Shown here: piece after piece, positions 1-11,366 of the stretch
Layout: each line of letters starts with the position of its first letter
Numbering within the stretch: the stretch's first letter is position 1
Source of the DNA: Saccharum officinarum
Lineage: Eukaryota; Streptophyta; Magnoliopsida; Poales; Poaceae
Reading direction: 5' to 3'
Length of the DNA: 64,000 nucleotides
NCBI GenBank assembly: GCA_020631735.1
Contig: CM036209.1
Span: 7,291,451 to 7,355,450, forward strand
Notes under the pieces: model-generated
Database searches by the model: none
What the model was told of the DNA's origin: nothing
Seen by the model: the letters and a program-made list of their open reading frames with translations, nothing else
Position numbers and translations under genes: made by a program

Positions 1-657
1 TTGCAGTAACCTTTTATTATGTATACTGATATATCAGACTTCTTTTGTGAGTACAGTTGACAGTGTGATGTTTTATTAGAACTAAGGTCCTAAATTTACC
101 AACTAGTAACTACCAATGGGTCTCATATATTTCTGTAAAGTAATTGTCATGCCAATGGGTTTACGTGTTATCCTATCTACGAAGCCGTCGTGGGAGCCGA
201 CTTGCAAGTGGTTCGATCGGGGCTGGTGTAGGGCAGCAGGGTGAGCCAACGCACGGAAGCCAGCTGTTGTTGGGAGGCAGAGCGATCGGCTCGTGAGCCG
301 GCGCACGGAAGCGGACTCGCTGGAATTAGACCCGTCCACGCGTCGTCACCTGGTTGGACGTCCGCACGACGCACGGTGTGGACGGTCCACACCCAATTTT
401 TTTCCAGATCGGCGTCTCAACTTCCCTACACTGCATGCACTTATATTACATTAGTATATATATGCTTCCAAAAATATATATATTATTATTCTTTAATTTC
501 TTCGATGCACGACCGGAGTCAAAGCAAGTTGACCAGGATCGACAATCGACCACACCCACATGCCTGCAGAATGCAGATGTCAAGTCAATGTGCAACTAGC
601 TAGCAGGGCAAATATTTTGACACATGCGCTCTGTTCAGGAGAGCTAGTACAGCCGGC
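1..657. other. Upstream region of the BURP locus, no gene seen
   Basis: No open reading frame here resembles a known protein. The stretch is mixed in composition, with a GC-richer part around 200-400 and AT-rich runs around 440-500. It presumably holds the upstream regulatory DNA of the BURP-domain gene that starts at 794. I could not assign individual regulatory sites apart from the TATA box listed separately. Confidence 0.5.
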
Positions 658-665
658 TATATATA
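658..665 (+). promoter_or_regulatory. TATA box of the BURP-domain gene
   Basis: A TATATATA run sits 128 bp upstream of the ATG at 794, a normal plant distance allowing a 5' leader of about 100 nt. That it drives the BURP gene is inferred from position. The tandem duplication starts downstream, so this promoter is present only once in the window. Confidence 0.55.
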
Positions 666-793
666 GTGGACCTATGGGAGCCATCTTCTTCGCACAGCAT
701 GCAAGAGGTAGCCGTCTAGCGCCCTCACAGCTTCATTCCTTTTCATCCCTCCCACTCCCAGTCGACGTCTAGGTCGTCGACGCATCACGCATT

Positions 794-1877
794 ATGCATC
801 CGTCAGCGCTTCTTCAGATCTTGGTGGCCGCCGTCACCGCCTGTGCCTGCGTCGCCGGCGCTATCACTCCGGCGGCAAGGTTATGGGAGGAGGTCCTCCC
901 GGGCACGCCCATGCCGCCGACCATCGCGGAACTCGTCCACAAAGGTAGCTACCTGCAATGAAGCAGTGCTCCCAAGTTTCCAACTGTAGACTCCACGTGT
1001 CTGCAGTGCGATGCACGCTGAACGCTGACGTGGCCTTCTGACGTTCTGATGATCTATCGTACATTCTTACGTGCAGGCACCGACCACTCGCCACTCAAGC
1101 AGCCCTCCTCCTCATCCCCGCAAGTGTGCCAGCCCGACTGGTGCCTCGGCTACACCTACCGGCCGATCACGTACGTGCAGCCCGAGCGCAGCCGTACCAG
1201 CGACGGGCGTCTTCTTCCGCCATGAGAACGTGGCCCTCGGCAGCGTCATGACGGTGCACTTCCCACCCGTCGACCTCCCCGCCATCCTCCCGCGCGCCGA
1301 CGCCGACAAGGCCCCCTTCACCAACGTCACCGACGTGCTGGCCATGTTCGCCGTCGCGCCGGGCTGCGCCGAGGAGTCCATGGCGTGCGGAACCCTAAGC
1401 GCGTGCCAGGCGCCGCCGAGCGCAAGGCCTGCGCCACGTCCCTGGAGGGCGCCGCGCGCGCCGCCGCGCGCATGCTGGGTACGAGCACAGCACGGCGAGG
1501 CTGTCGGTGGCCGCGTCGGTGCTGACGCCGCGCGAGGGCCTGCCGCGGCAGGAGTACGAGGTCGCCGCGGTGGCCCCGCTCGGTGGTAGAGGCGGCCGCC
1601 ATGTTACCTGCCACGATGATCCGTTCCCGTACGCCGTCTACCGGTGCCACATGGAGAAGGAGGCGTACGTGCTCACGCTCCGGGCCGGGGCCTCCAGCTC
1701 CACCGTGGGATGAGTGTCGGCTCGACGGTCGACATGGTGGCCGTCCTCGACACCTCCAGCTGGAGCCCGGCGCACCCGGCGTTCGATACGCTGAACCTCC
1801 GGCACGGCGGCGCACCGGTATGCCACTTCATGCCGTACGCGGATCTGTTGTTCAGTGAGAAGGCAGCCAACGCCTAA
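794..1877 (+). pseudogene. BURP-domain protein gene, frameshifted
   Basis: Exon 1 (794-944) encodes a hydrophobic signal-peptide-like N-terminus followed by WEEVLPGTPMPPTIAELV, the short conserved segment that follows the signal peptide in BURP proteins. Intron 1 is 945-1076 (GT...AG). Exon 2 encodes the BURP domain, with FFRHENVALGSVMTVHFPPV near 1215, CHDDPFPYAVYRCH near 1609-1650 (first two CH pairs, CH-X10-CH) and PVCHFMPY near 1818. BURP proteins are plant secreted or cell-wall-associated proteins (RD22, PG1-beta and RAFTIN classes). The domain is spread over several reading frames, with shifts near 1150-1205, 1385-1400, 1480-1500 and 1710. The third CH pair, expected before the DTSSW segment, is absent: VAVLDTSSW is read where AVCHxDTS is usual. 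The gene is therefore very probably dead, although sequencing errors in GC-rich DNA could explain some shifts. A CACTA element sits about 280 bp downstream. Confidence 0.8.
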
Positions 1878-2153
1878 GCACAGTGCACGATCGACATGCC
1901 ATCTGCTATTTACAAACTTTTCTAATCCAAGCACTCTATGTTTTAACAATTATAATGGCCGCCGAAATAAGAAACGGTGGTGTATCGCTCATATGTAAGC
2001 TAGTGGTTTGTGTGGCTCGCTCCTCTATCTAGCATAGCTAAAAATGTTAATGTGTCGATTGAATAATGTGTACTGTGTAGACCATGCATGTTTAGATAAA
2101 CCCGATCCTTGATATTAAACTTCAGTCTCTACTGGCTCCTAACCTCAAACCAA

Positions 2154-2560
2154 CACTACCGGAATGCGTTCTTTACCTAGTGTCACATGCTTTGCCAAGT
2201 GCATTTAATCAGGCACTCGGCAAAGAGGCCGGTTTGCCGAGTGTTACACTCGGCAAAGAAATACACACGACAAATCTGTAGTTTGGCACTAGGCAAACAA
2301 GCAGTTTCCCTAGTGTCGAGCACTCAGCAAAAGAACTACACTCGGCAAACCCTAGCTTTACCTAGTGTCTGGCACTAGGCAAACTGCTGCACTCGGCAAA
2401 CCTTGACAGGAGCCAACGTCCACAAACACGCCGTTAGTATTTGCCGAGTGTTTTCACTGGACACTCGGCAAAGTGACAACTTTGCCTAGTGTTTCCACTA
2501 GACACTCGGCAAAGTGACAACTTTGCCTAATGTTTTCTCTTGACACTAGACAAACTATTT
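2154..2560 (+). repeat. 5' subterminal repeat array of CACTA copy 1
   Basis: Direct and inverted copies of a motif close to TTTGCCGAGTG / CACTCGGCAAA, or the variant CCTAGTG / CACTAGGCAAA, recur about every 20-40 bp. In En/Spm elements such subterminal repeats are the binding sites of the TnpA protein. Function is inferred by family analogy. Confidence 0.85.
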
Positions 2561-2843
2561 TTTTTATTTTTAGACTCCAAACTTTTTCTGCTAACGTCTA
2601 ACGTCATACAGTAACCTTGACTCCATGTTAAAGTTTGGTATCTTTCTCAATCTATTTGCTATATTTAGTAAATTTATCTCATTTAATTGAATTTTTGGGG
2701 ATAACTTAAATTTGAACTACAGGAGGTTCGAATAATTGAAAAAAAATGAATGGAAAATTGATATTCATGTTATTTGAAATAGAAGAACGTTAAAATCCTC
2801 GAAGTTACATCAAATTTCGAACATCTTCCTCATGAAACATGAG

Positions 2844-3119
2844 TAGGGATGAAAACGGATCGGATACGGACGGATATCACTCATATCATATTTGTTTTCA
2901 TATTTATGTCCGGATTCGGATTTGAATACGGATAATATAAAAAATGCCGGATAGGATACGATTGGATATCGACATCATAAATATGTGATTTAAATATTCG
3001 GATACGAATACGATATCGGATGTTAAATATCAGGACTCGAACACGGACGGATTAAAACTCCTCTAAACGGATTCGGTCTCGAATACGGTCGGAAAATATC
3101 CGTACCGTTTTCATCCCTG
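2844..3119. mobile_element. hAT-type MITE inserted in CACTA copy 1
   Basis: The 276-bp insert starts TAGGGATGAAAACGG and ends CCGTTTTCATCCCTG, so its termini are inverted repeats. It is flanked by the perfect 8-bp duplication AACATGAG (2836-2843 and 3120-3127). Eight-bp duplications and T/CAGGG termini are typical of hAT elements. It has no coding capacity. The corresponding place in unit B (around 42150) has a single AACATGAG and no insert, so insertion followed the tandem duplication. Confidence 0.92.
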
Positions 3120-3596
3120 AACATGAGCACAAATTTCTCACCGAATTGTTTTTAAATTATATAAAAAGCAAACGAAGTTTGAAAATCACAAGATTTGTCA
3201 AGATATCATGATATCATATGTCGAGGCTGTGATAAAAATTTGAGAAGGTTTCACGAAAGTTGTCGCGTATGATGCTTATAAACCAGAACGTCTCCGTACA
3301 AGTTTAAGAGAGTTGAGAAGGATCTGGTAAGATCCGGTGTCAATTTGAGCGTCGAGTTGGAGTTTCACTTTAAAACTTTTTGTATAGTGAATAGACGACA
3401 GAGATTATTTCATATGAAATATTGATAATTTGAAAAAAAAAATTTAATAATCTAGACGTGATTTGAAAAAAAATCAGTTTGAGTTTGTCGAGCGCCAGAT
3501 TAAGGCACTCGGCAAACCGCCAAACAGCAAAGCCACCCACACACATCTAGTAGGCCAACACACACACACCGCCACCACACACACCGACGCACACGA

Positions 3597-6339
3597 GGCC
3601 GCACCGGCGAACCCACCGGTGAAGGAGCCGCGCTGCCTCCGGCGCAGGAGCCTGGCCGCCATCGGCGGCACCCCACGCCGCCGGCCCCGCCCCGCGCCGC
3701 CACCGGCCGCAACCCGCGCCACCACCGGCCGCGTCGCTGCTCCGTGCCTCTGTCACGCCAGGAGGTCACGAGCCGGGATCGCCATCGCTGCCACCGCCGC
3801 GCGCCAGCCGTTCGAGGCTTTGTCGGCCCCTTCGTCAGGTCCTCTGTCACACCGAAAGATATGCTTTATTCAGTTTCAGTTACAGAAGGCTCTGAAAGTT
3901 TCCTTAGTATTTTTGCCACGTATCTAGATTCTAGAAACAAATTTGGTTACAATGGGAAAGATTTCTTACTGCGGTCTAACATAAGAGCGGTACAATTTTG
4001 AAATTGCTAGCTTACTCGCTACTCACTTGTATGGCAAAAGAGAAAGCAAAAGGCATCACAATGCATATTGATAGTACTGAACCACAGTAATATAAATCAT
4101 GAAGAACAAGCTCAGATGAACGAAAGCCCTAAATGGAATTCCAAACATACATATATAGAACAAACATTGTTGATTTTTAGGCAGAACCTATTGCTAAGGT
4201 ATGTTATTCATGACAGGCAATATAGTTGTTGGACCAGCATAAAGATCAGTGCTCATGAATTGAGGGAGGCAATCAAAAGTGATCACGAATTTATTATCTT
4301 ACCCATGTATCAGCTTAGCTACCTAAATTTGTTTTCAATATTGAAATTAGACTAGGCAAAAGATTGCTCATATAGAACTATTTCACTGCCCTTGAAGTTC
4401 TTATCTGGAAACGTAAGTGAACATTCTCGCAGGGGACTCCCTCAGCAAGAGCATTAGAGCTCAAAAACACACTTTAAAAAGCACAGTAAAGCTGTTAGAA
4501 TGCTAAACTCTGTCAAAATTATTCATGTGTGCTGGTGCATTAGCAATGTAAAGCAAATGAATTGCCATGTAAAGTTCTGAATGGTGCGGTCACTAATATG
4601 ATTTTGAAACAATCTGTTTGTCTGAAAAAAATTAATTACACATGGACTACAGTCAAGTTTCAGATGATACCCTACTTTAAGCATCAGTGAGACTGAGAGA
4701 ATGACCTTGCTAACTATCAGGTTTTGTGGACATTGTAGTTTTGGTAAACAAGGAGCCAAATGGTGATTTCACGCAAAGGGAAAATTTATAAATTCTCTAC
4801 TGATGCAAACTTTGCATGAGGTTCCAGCTTTTTTCACTTGTTCTTCAGGTTTTGCTAGGACACAGTCATATGGTTGTTCCTTTCAGCCAAACAGAGAGCG
4901 CTACATTAACAATACTGGCCTGAACTTGAAAAAAATAATATACACTGCACATAATTGGTGAATCAATTTGGAGAAACCGTAATCATATCATTTATAAAAC
5001 GTAAAAATGGCCATGATATGCTTTGCAAATCGTGCTCACAAACCAAACTGTGTGTCCTCACATCAAAGATAAGTAGATGATTAGTCAAGTAGGTTATATA
5101 TAGCATATGGGTAGCAGAAAGGCAAAACTGAACCAAAGCAAAGTTCAGAGTCATAACTGATTGCCTAGATGGTGCAGCAAATCCATTCATCTAATAAGTC
5201 CTAGCTGGCCTAATAATTACCGGACATACACTCCACCAAAAGAGTTAAATTGCCTTACAATGGTTCACTGTCTTCTGTAACTATTTGAGGTGCATTGTTG
5301 GAATTCAGCTTAGTAAACAAATGAAATAGGCACCCATGTATATAGTCATATTCACGTTGAAAGTGACTCCTATCGACGTATAGCCAACTAAGTTACCATT
5401 AATCACAAGGGAAGCGACAGGCTACTGCAAAGCTAAAGCTATAGGTCCATGCTGATGTATACAAGCTCACAGTTCAGGCACAACAGCATCCGTGCTGCAC
5501 CTAAACTAGTGTGTGGACTGGAGTGTTCCCTGTTTCTACCTGCTAACCTAACATGTGTTTTACTGATTCATTCTTTCTACCTGTGAATGGTGCATGGCAA
5601 AAGTCATGATTTGTAGATGTACCTAATTATGTTGCCTTCTTTTTTTTTCTGTTGTGAATCAGAGAAAACAAGTCTGAAAATATACTATACACGAAGCTGT
5701 AGTATTTGTATTTGCATTACTGTCATTTCTTTCTTGAAACAAATTGCATTATTGTCATTTTTTTTGCAGGAGAAGACCCCGTCGGAGCCGAGCCGGAGTA
5801 CTCCGATCATCTTCGTCGCCGTTGCGGGTCTGTCTGCACCGTGTCGCCTCGCCACTGCACTGACCCACCATGGCCCCGCTAGCCTGACTCCACCGCCACC
5901 CAAGGTATAACCTCTCTTTCCGCATCATAGTCGTGTATCGCGTAACCCAGTTAGGCGCCTCCCATTCGAAAGAGATATGGTTGAAAATATACAGATCTTT
6001 GCATATCTATAATTGTATCTGTTTCGAATTGTCCATATTTTTGGACAGTCCACGGATGCGTAGATGGGATTAATTTCTATGGTCTGTTCTGATCCGAGAC
6101 AGAGTTTCGGCATCATCTCCCTGTTGTTCTCCGGATACACACTCTCCCTGCCAGGACGTGTATCTGGAGAACAACGGGGAGGTGCTGCCGAAATTCTGTC
6201 TCAGATCGGAGTAGAGCATGGGAACTAACCTCATCTATGCATCCTCGGGTGGGATTAGGACCTATCCTCACCTATTAGATGGTAGAAACATCGTGTAGAT
6301 GCAATTGGTGGTTATATTACTCTATGATATATATGTTTT
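3597..6339 (+). other. 5' leader exons and introns of the CACTA copy 1 transposase
   Basis: A GC-rich block at about 3597-3840 (proline- and arginine-rich in all frames) is followed by a long AT-rich stretch. A short GC-rich exon-like block then spans 5770-5903, bounded by TTTTTTGCAG before and AAG/GTATAACC after. The next acceptor TTTTAG lies just before GATGGATGACC at 6340. The same layout occurs in the other CACTA gene sets of this window. The blocks may be untranslated leader or an N-terminal extension; I cannot tell. The 3841-5769 stretch holds no recognisable gene. Confidence 0.5.
6055..6243 (+). other. Conserved intronic hairpin upstream of TNP2 (CACTA copy 1)
   Basis: Bases 6055-6140 and 6158-6243 form two 86-nt inverted arms with a 17-nt loop. 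By hand alignment 70 of 86 positions are complementary, and 11 of the 16 mismatches become G-U pairs in the plus-strand (transposase-sense) RNA. The hairpin lies inside the intron 5904-6339, about 100 nt before the transposase ATG. The same structure, 189-190 nt long, is present at 45496-45684, 30006-30194 and 37467-37656. Its role is unknown; see findings. Confidence 0.8.
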
Positions 6340-6342
6340 AGG

Positions 6343-9300
6343 ATGGATGACCGTGAGTGGATGTACACGGGCCGCTTAAGTCAGGGTCAGGTCACCGATG
6401 AATGGATCAACAAGACCGATGAGTTCTTGGAACGGGCATTTGGCGAGACTGCTAAAGGAGCGAGTAAAGTCTTTTGTCCCTGCAACAATTGTGCAAACGG
6501 GAAAAGCTGATCGTATGAGAGAGGAGGTGGTGAGACCACGCGTCGAGCATTGTGATGCCGATGCCGGGGTAGCAGATTGGTTAGATGACTTTCATGAGGC
6601 ACAGTTCGCTAAAGGACATACAAAGGAGGAGCCAGAGGCAACCGCAAAGGCGTTCTATGATATGTTTTCTTTGGCACAGAAACCCCTTCACGACCAGACA
6701 AAGGTTTCTCAACTGGATGCCATTGGACGCGTAATGGTGTTAAAGTCTCAGTGTAGCATGAGTCGAGACGCCTTCAATATGATGTTGACAGTTATTGTCT
6801 CCCTGCTTCCGGAGGGTCACATTCTGCCAAAGAGCATGTACAAGTGTTGACGGTAGATAAGTGTCAATTTTAACCGTCAACAAAACATGAAAAATGACCT
6901 AAACATAATTACCACTTAGATATAGGGACTTTACTGACAGAATTCCACAAGTTTTGGTGAATGTCTATTTCTGCAGGGTGTCAGCTGAAAAGAACCAATG
7001 AAGGACCACATGTCAGGTTTACATAGAGACAAAGGGGCTACGCATAACTTTTTTTTGAATGTGGAAGGTACGAGAAGACTCTGGAAATAAACGGGAGGCG
7101 GGCCCGAAAGTGGGGCACCCGCCCCCCTCCTTGGGCGCCCGCCCCACCTGCAGAGCCAATTAGGCTCCACCTCACGGATCCTGCCTCCACCGCCTTTAAG
7201 GATTAATAAAAAGTCGTTGATCAAGGTCGGTTTGATCCGAGGGCTGTGGTGCTTCCTAGAGGGCTATATAAGCAAGGCTCCTGGCCCCTAGAGGAAGCAT
7301 CCCCCTAAACCCTAATTCATTATCTCCCAGCCAGGATCAGGTGAGAGGTGTCCCATGAAAGGATGACCTCTCTAGGGGATTAGGTCTAGCTTCTTTAATG
7401 TAGTAGATTAGTATCTTGGGAGAGAGGGTCGAGTTGGGATCTTGCTCAAGGTTCCAGATCTAGTCATGGAGGCTTGGTAAAGCCTTATATCTTCACTTCA
7501 ACATTCTGTAAGACTTATACTTATTCTCTTATTTACATGGATATGCTTACTTTGAATATATCTTGGTAGTTGAGTTTATCATTCCTTTTGTGTGCTAGTT
7601 CATAGAGCGCTTAGCTTTCTAGTTTGTCGACTAGGCTAGGTAGCCGAGCCTCATGTAAGCATGGTGCTTATACGATGCTCTGCCTATGAGTACACCCTGT
7701 TTCCTAGCTGTATGGTAGTTACGGGAGGTGATAGCCCTGTCCATATCTATCGAGCAGGTTCTTAAATTGTAGGACCATAGTCATGTCAGTAGAGGTATCC
7801 TTTGTGGTGCTCTCTCCTGTCTAGTGGCGTCCCAAAGTGCACAAGAGTGTGGTAAGTCTTAGCATAGTTGGGTATACCTTTACCATGTGATAAGAATATC
7901 ATAGGAATCTACCTCACCCGTTGACCTCCTAAGTTAACTAGTTGCATATCTTTAGTGACATATCCCATGTGTCTCATATTACATAAATCCTATCATTTCA
8001 TATATCATTTACCCCTGCTATAGTCTAGTTGGTTTACTAGGTTGGTAGATACATGATGGTGAATTATCAGATTCTTTAACCCTTGCTTTCCTGTGGTAAA
8101 ATATAAATAATGATACCTGGTTTACTCCCGGTAAAATGCTACAATGGTATGTTCTGTGCGCTTGCGGAATCCTTAATTTTTTAGTTGCACTTAATTTATA
8201 CCAACAACGAGTCACAGAGACTCCTTCATACACTTAAAATGTCGTATGAGCAGATACATGCTTGTCCGAAGGGGTGCGTCTTATTTAGGAAAGAACACGT
8301 GGAAGCAAAGACTGTCCAAAGTGTAAATCCTCTAGGTTCCTGGAGGTAGACTCTGGTGATGGCCAGAAGAGGTAGCTTGAGATCCCGTGATAATCTTATG
8401 GCACCTTCCGTTTATACCAAGGATCCAATGGTTATACATGACCGAGGAATCCGTGAAACAGATGACATAGCACAAAAATGGCAAACAATACAATTCTGAC
8501 AAGATGGTACATGCATCCGATGGTGAAGCATGGACCAGCTTTGATGGCATTCATCATGAGAAAGCTAAAGAGGCTCGTAATGTACGTGTTGCGCTGACAA
8601 CAGATGTGTTCAATCCTTATGGAATGATGGCTTCCCCATACACATGTTGGCCCGTGTTCGTTATCCCCCTCAATCTCTCCCCCGGCGTATGCTTTCAATG
8701 ACAGAACGTATTCTTGTCATTGATAATTTCTGGACACCTGGGAAATAATATGAGTGTGTTCATGGAGCCTGTGATTGATGAATTGGTCCGTGCATGGGAG
8801 GAAGGGGTATGGACATACGACCGAGATACAAAGACAAAATTCAAAATGCATGTTTGGTACCACTACTCCTTGCATGACTTCCTGACGTATGGGATATTCT
8901 GCACCTGGTGTGTTCATGGGAAGTTCTCATGCCCAATATGCAAGGAGGGTCTGAGGTTCATTTGGTTGCAGAAGGGTGGCAAGTATTCGTCGTTCGAAAA
9001 CATCGACAATTCCTCTCTCTTGACCATCCATTCAGACAAACATCAAGAACTTTACGAAAGGTGTCGTAGTGACAGACCCTGCACCCTAGATGATCACTGC
9101 TGCCACGGTTCATGAACAGATAGATGCTCTCGTGGCCAATCAAGAAGGAGGTGGTTTTGTGTGATATGGTGAGCAACATATGTGGACTCATAAGTCGGGC
9201 TTGACTCGGCTCCCCTATTTCGATGACCTTCTTCTGCCACATAACATTGATGTAATGCACACTAAAAAGAATGTCATCGAGGCACTTTGGGCAACACTCA

Positions 9301-11238
9301 TGGACACTAAAAAGTCTAAGGACAACCCTAAGGCTAGAGTGGATCTAGCAACGTTATGCGATAGACCAAACCAAGAGATGAAGCCTCCTTGTCGTGGCAA
9401 GACATGGAGAAGGCCTAAGGCCGATTTCATCTTGACCAAGGCCCAAAGGAGGGAAGTACTAGAATGGATCCAAACGTTAATGTTCCCTGATGGGTATGCA
9501 ACTAATCTAAGAAGGGGAGTGAACTTATCTACTATGCGAGTCTTAGGAATAAAGAGTCATGACTACCACATATGGATTGAGCGGCTTCTTTCGGTGATGG
9601 TTCAAGGCTATGTCCCTGAGCATGTCTAGCTAGTGCTGGCAGAGTTGAGCTATTTCTTCTGCCAGCTTTGTGCCAAGGAGTTATCTCGGACCGTGATTGA
9701 ATACTTGGAAAGAATGGCACCTGTGTTGCTGTGTAAGTTGGAGAAAATCTTTCCACCCCGCTTCTTTAATCTGATACAACATTTGATTTTGCACCTCCCA
9801 TATGAGGCACGAATGGGGGGCCGTACAGGGCCGTTGGTGCTATCCAATCGAGAGATGTCTAAAGGTTCTTTGAAAGAAATGTAGAAATAAATGCAAAATC
9901 GAGGCTTCCATTGCAGAGGCATATATTCTAAAGGAGGTGTCGAACTTCACAACAACATACTATGGTGACAACCTCCCTAGCGTGCATAATCCACCCCCTC
10001 GTTGCAATGCTGGCGAAAATGAATCGAATCTCAGCCTTTTCCGAGGGCAACTCGGAAGCGCAAGTGGATCGATCGCCAAGACCTTGACACCTAAAGAGTG
10101 GCGCAGTATCACGCTATATGTGCTGAACAACCTTGACGAAGTGGAGCCATACATGCGGTAAGTTCTCAATGAACTTGTTCCATACGTCGTTACTATTCTG
10201 CATCCAACCCTCTTCTTTCTCGTTGGTACAGGAAATTTCTTGATCGATTCTGGAATCTAGCAAGGGAACCTACCACGCAGGAATATGATACCCTTCTTAG
10301 ACAGGGTGCGGGAAGTGGAATGCCGGATTTCATATCTTGGTTCAAAGAGAAGGTACCGTCCAATTTAGCTTGTAATTAGTTTGACATTCCAAGTTGCTCG
10401 TACGTGCGAAAAATATAACGATCTATCCTGCTTGAGCTTGCAGGGCCAAAGGGATGTGTCTATGAGTGCCGAGTTGAGACAGGTTGCGGATGGCTTTGAA
10501 TATAGGGTCAGGTCATTTACTAGTTATGATGTGAAGGGATATCGCTTTCGCACAATAAGCTACGAGCAGAGTCGGCCCAATCGAAGAACCACAAGTACCG
10601 GAGTTTTTACGCCCGACCAAGATGGGGTCGACTATTATGGAAGAATTGAAGAAATATATGAACTCAAGTTTTGTGGTTCCAAAGCTCTTAACCTCGTCAT
10701 ATTCAAATGTCATTAGTTTAATCCTGAAGTAATGAGACAGACATATTCTAATCTTGGGCTAGTCGAAATTTGACAGGATTCGGTCTTATCGGGAGACGAT
10801 GTCTATATTGTTGCCCAACAGGCCACACAAGTTTATTATCTTCCATATGCGTGCCAAACCAAAGAGCATGTTAAGGGTTGGGATATTGTGCACAAGGTAT
10901 CACCACACGGTAAAGTACCTGTCCCAAACGATGAAGATTACAACTTAGACCCAAACACATATGATGGTGAGTTCTTTCAAGAAGAGGGGCTAGAAGGGAG
11001 GTTTGAGATAGACTTAACCGAAGCGATGGGGATGGAAGTAGACAATGAAAGGGTTCTTGACGAGGACGCTGGAGATAAGGTACAAAATGTGAAGGACTTA
11101 CAAATGCTTGAGCGATTACATTTAGGCAATGACAATGATGACATCTTTGCTCCTTCGGATAGTATTGATTATGACATGGTTGATAGCGATGATGAGACTT
11201 ATGATCCAACTAATCCGGATCATGAAGACTATTTCTAA
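6343..11238 (+). pseudogene. TNP2-like CACTA transposase, degraded (copy 1)
   Basis: The reading starts MDDREWMYTGRLSQGQ (transposase-associated N-terminal domain). It continues with the TNP2 catalytic region around 6500-6840 and 8223-9500 (VLFRKE, EARNVRVALTTD, APYTCWP-like, HNIDVMH), then DUF4218-like (LSYFFCQLCAKELSR, LPSVHNPPPR) and DUF4216-like parts (10441-11238, ending PDHEDYF). TNP2 proteins cut and join CACTA ends. This copy is dead. An 83-bp deletion after 6505 shifts the frame relative to copy 2, a 1.36 kb solo LTR splits it at 6845, several later stops and shifts occur, and a TAG at 10714-10716 is shared with copy 2 and so predates the duplication. Introns interrupt the C-terminal part near 10160-10240 and 10350-10440. 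Confidence 0.85.
6845..8206. mobile_element. Solo LTR inside the TNP2 gene (copy 1)
   Basis: The 1,362-bp insert starts TGTTGACGG and ends CCAACA (TG...CA). It is flanked by ACAAG (6840-6844) and ACGAG (8207-8211). Copy 2 shows the original perfect 5-bp duplication ACGAG on both sides. A TATA box (CTATATAAG near 7263) lies in the body, as expected for an LTR promoter read on the plus strand. No internal retroelement genes are present, so this is a solo LTR left by LTR-LTR recombination. Confidence 0.88.
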
Positions 11239-11366
11239 AACATGTAATACTATGTTATTTTGTAATTATGTTATTTCTAATACATGTAATACTATGTTAT
11301 TTTGTAATTATGCTATTTTCTAATACGTCTTGTTTACTCTTTTTAATTACAGGTAATTGAACAAAG

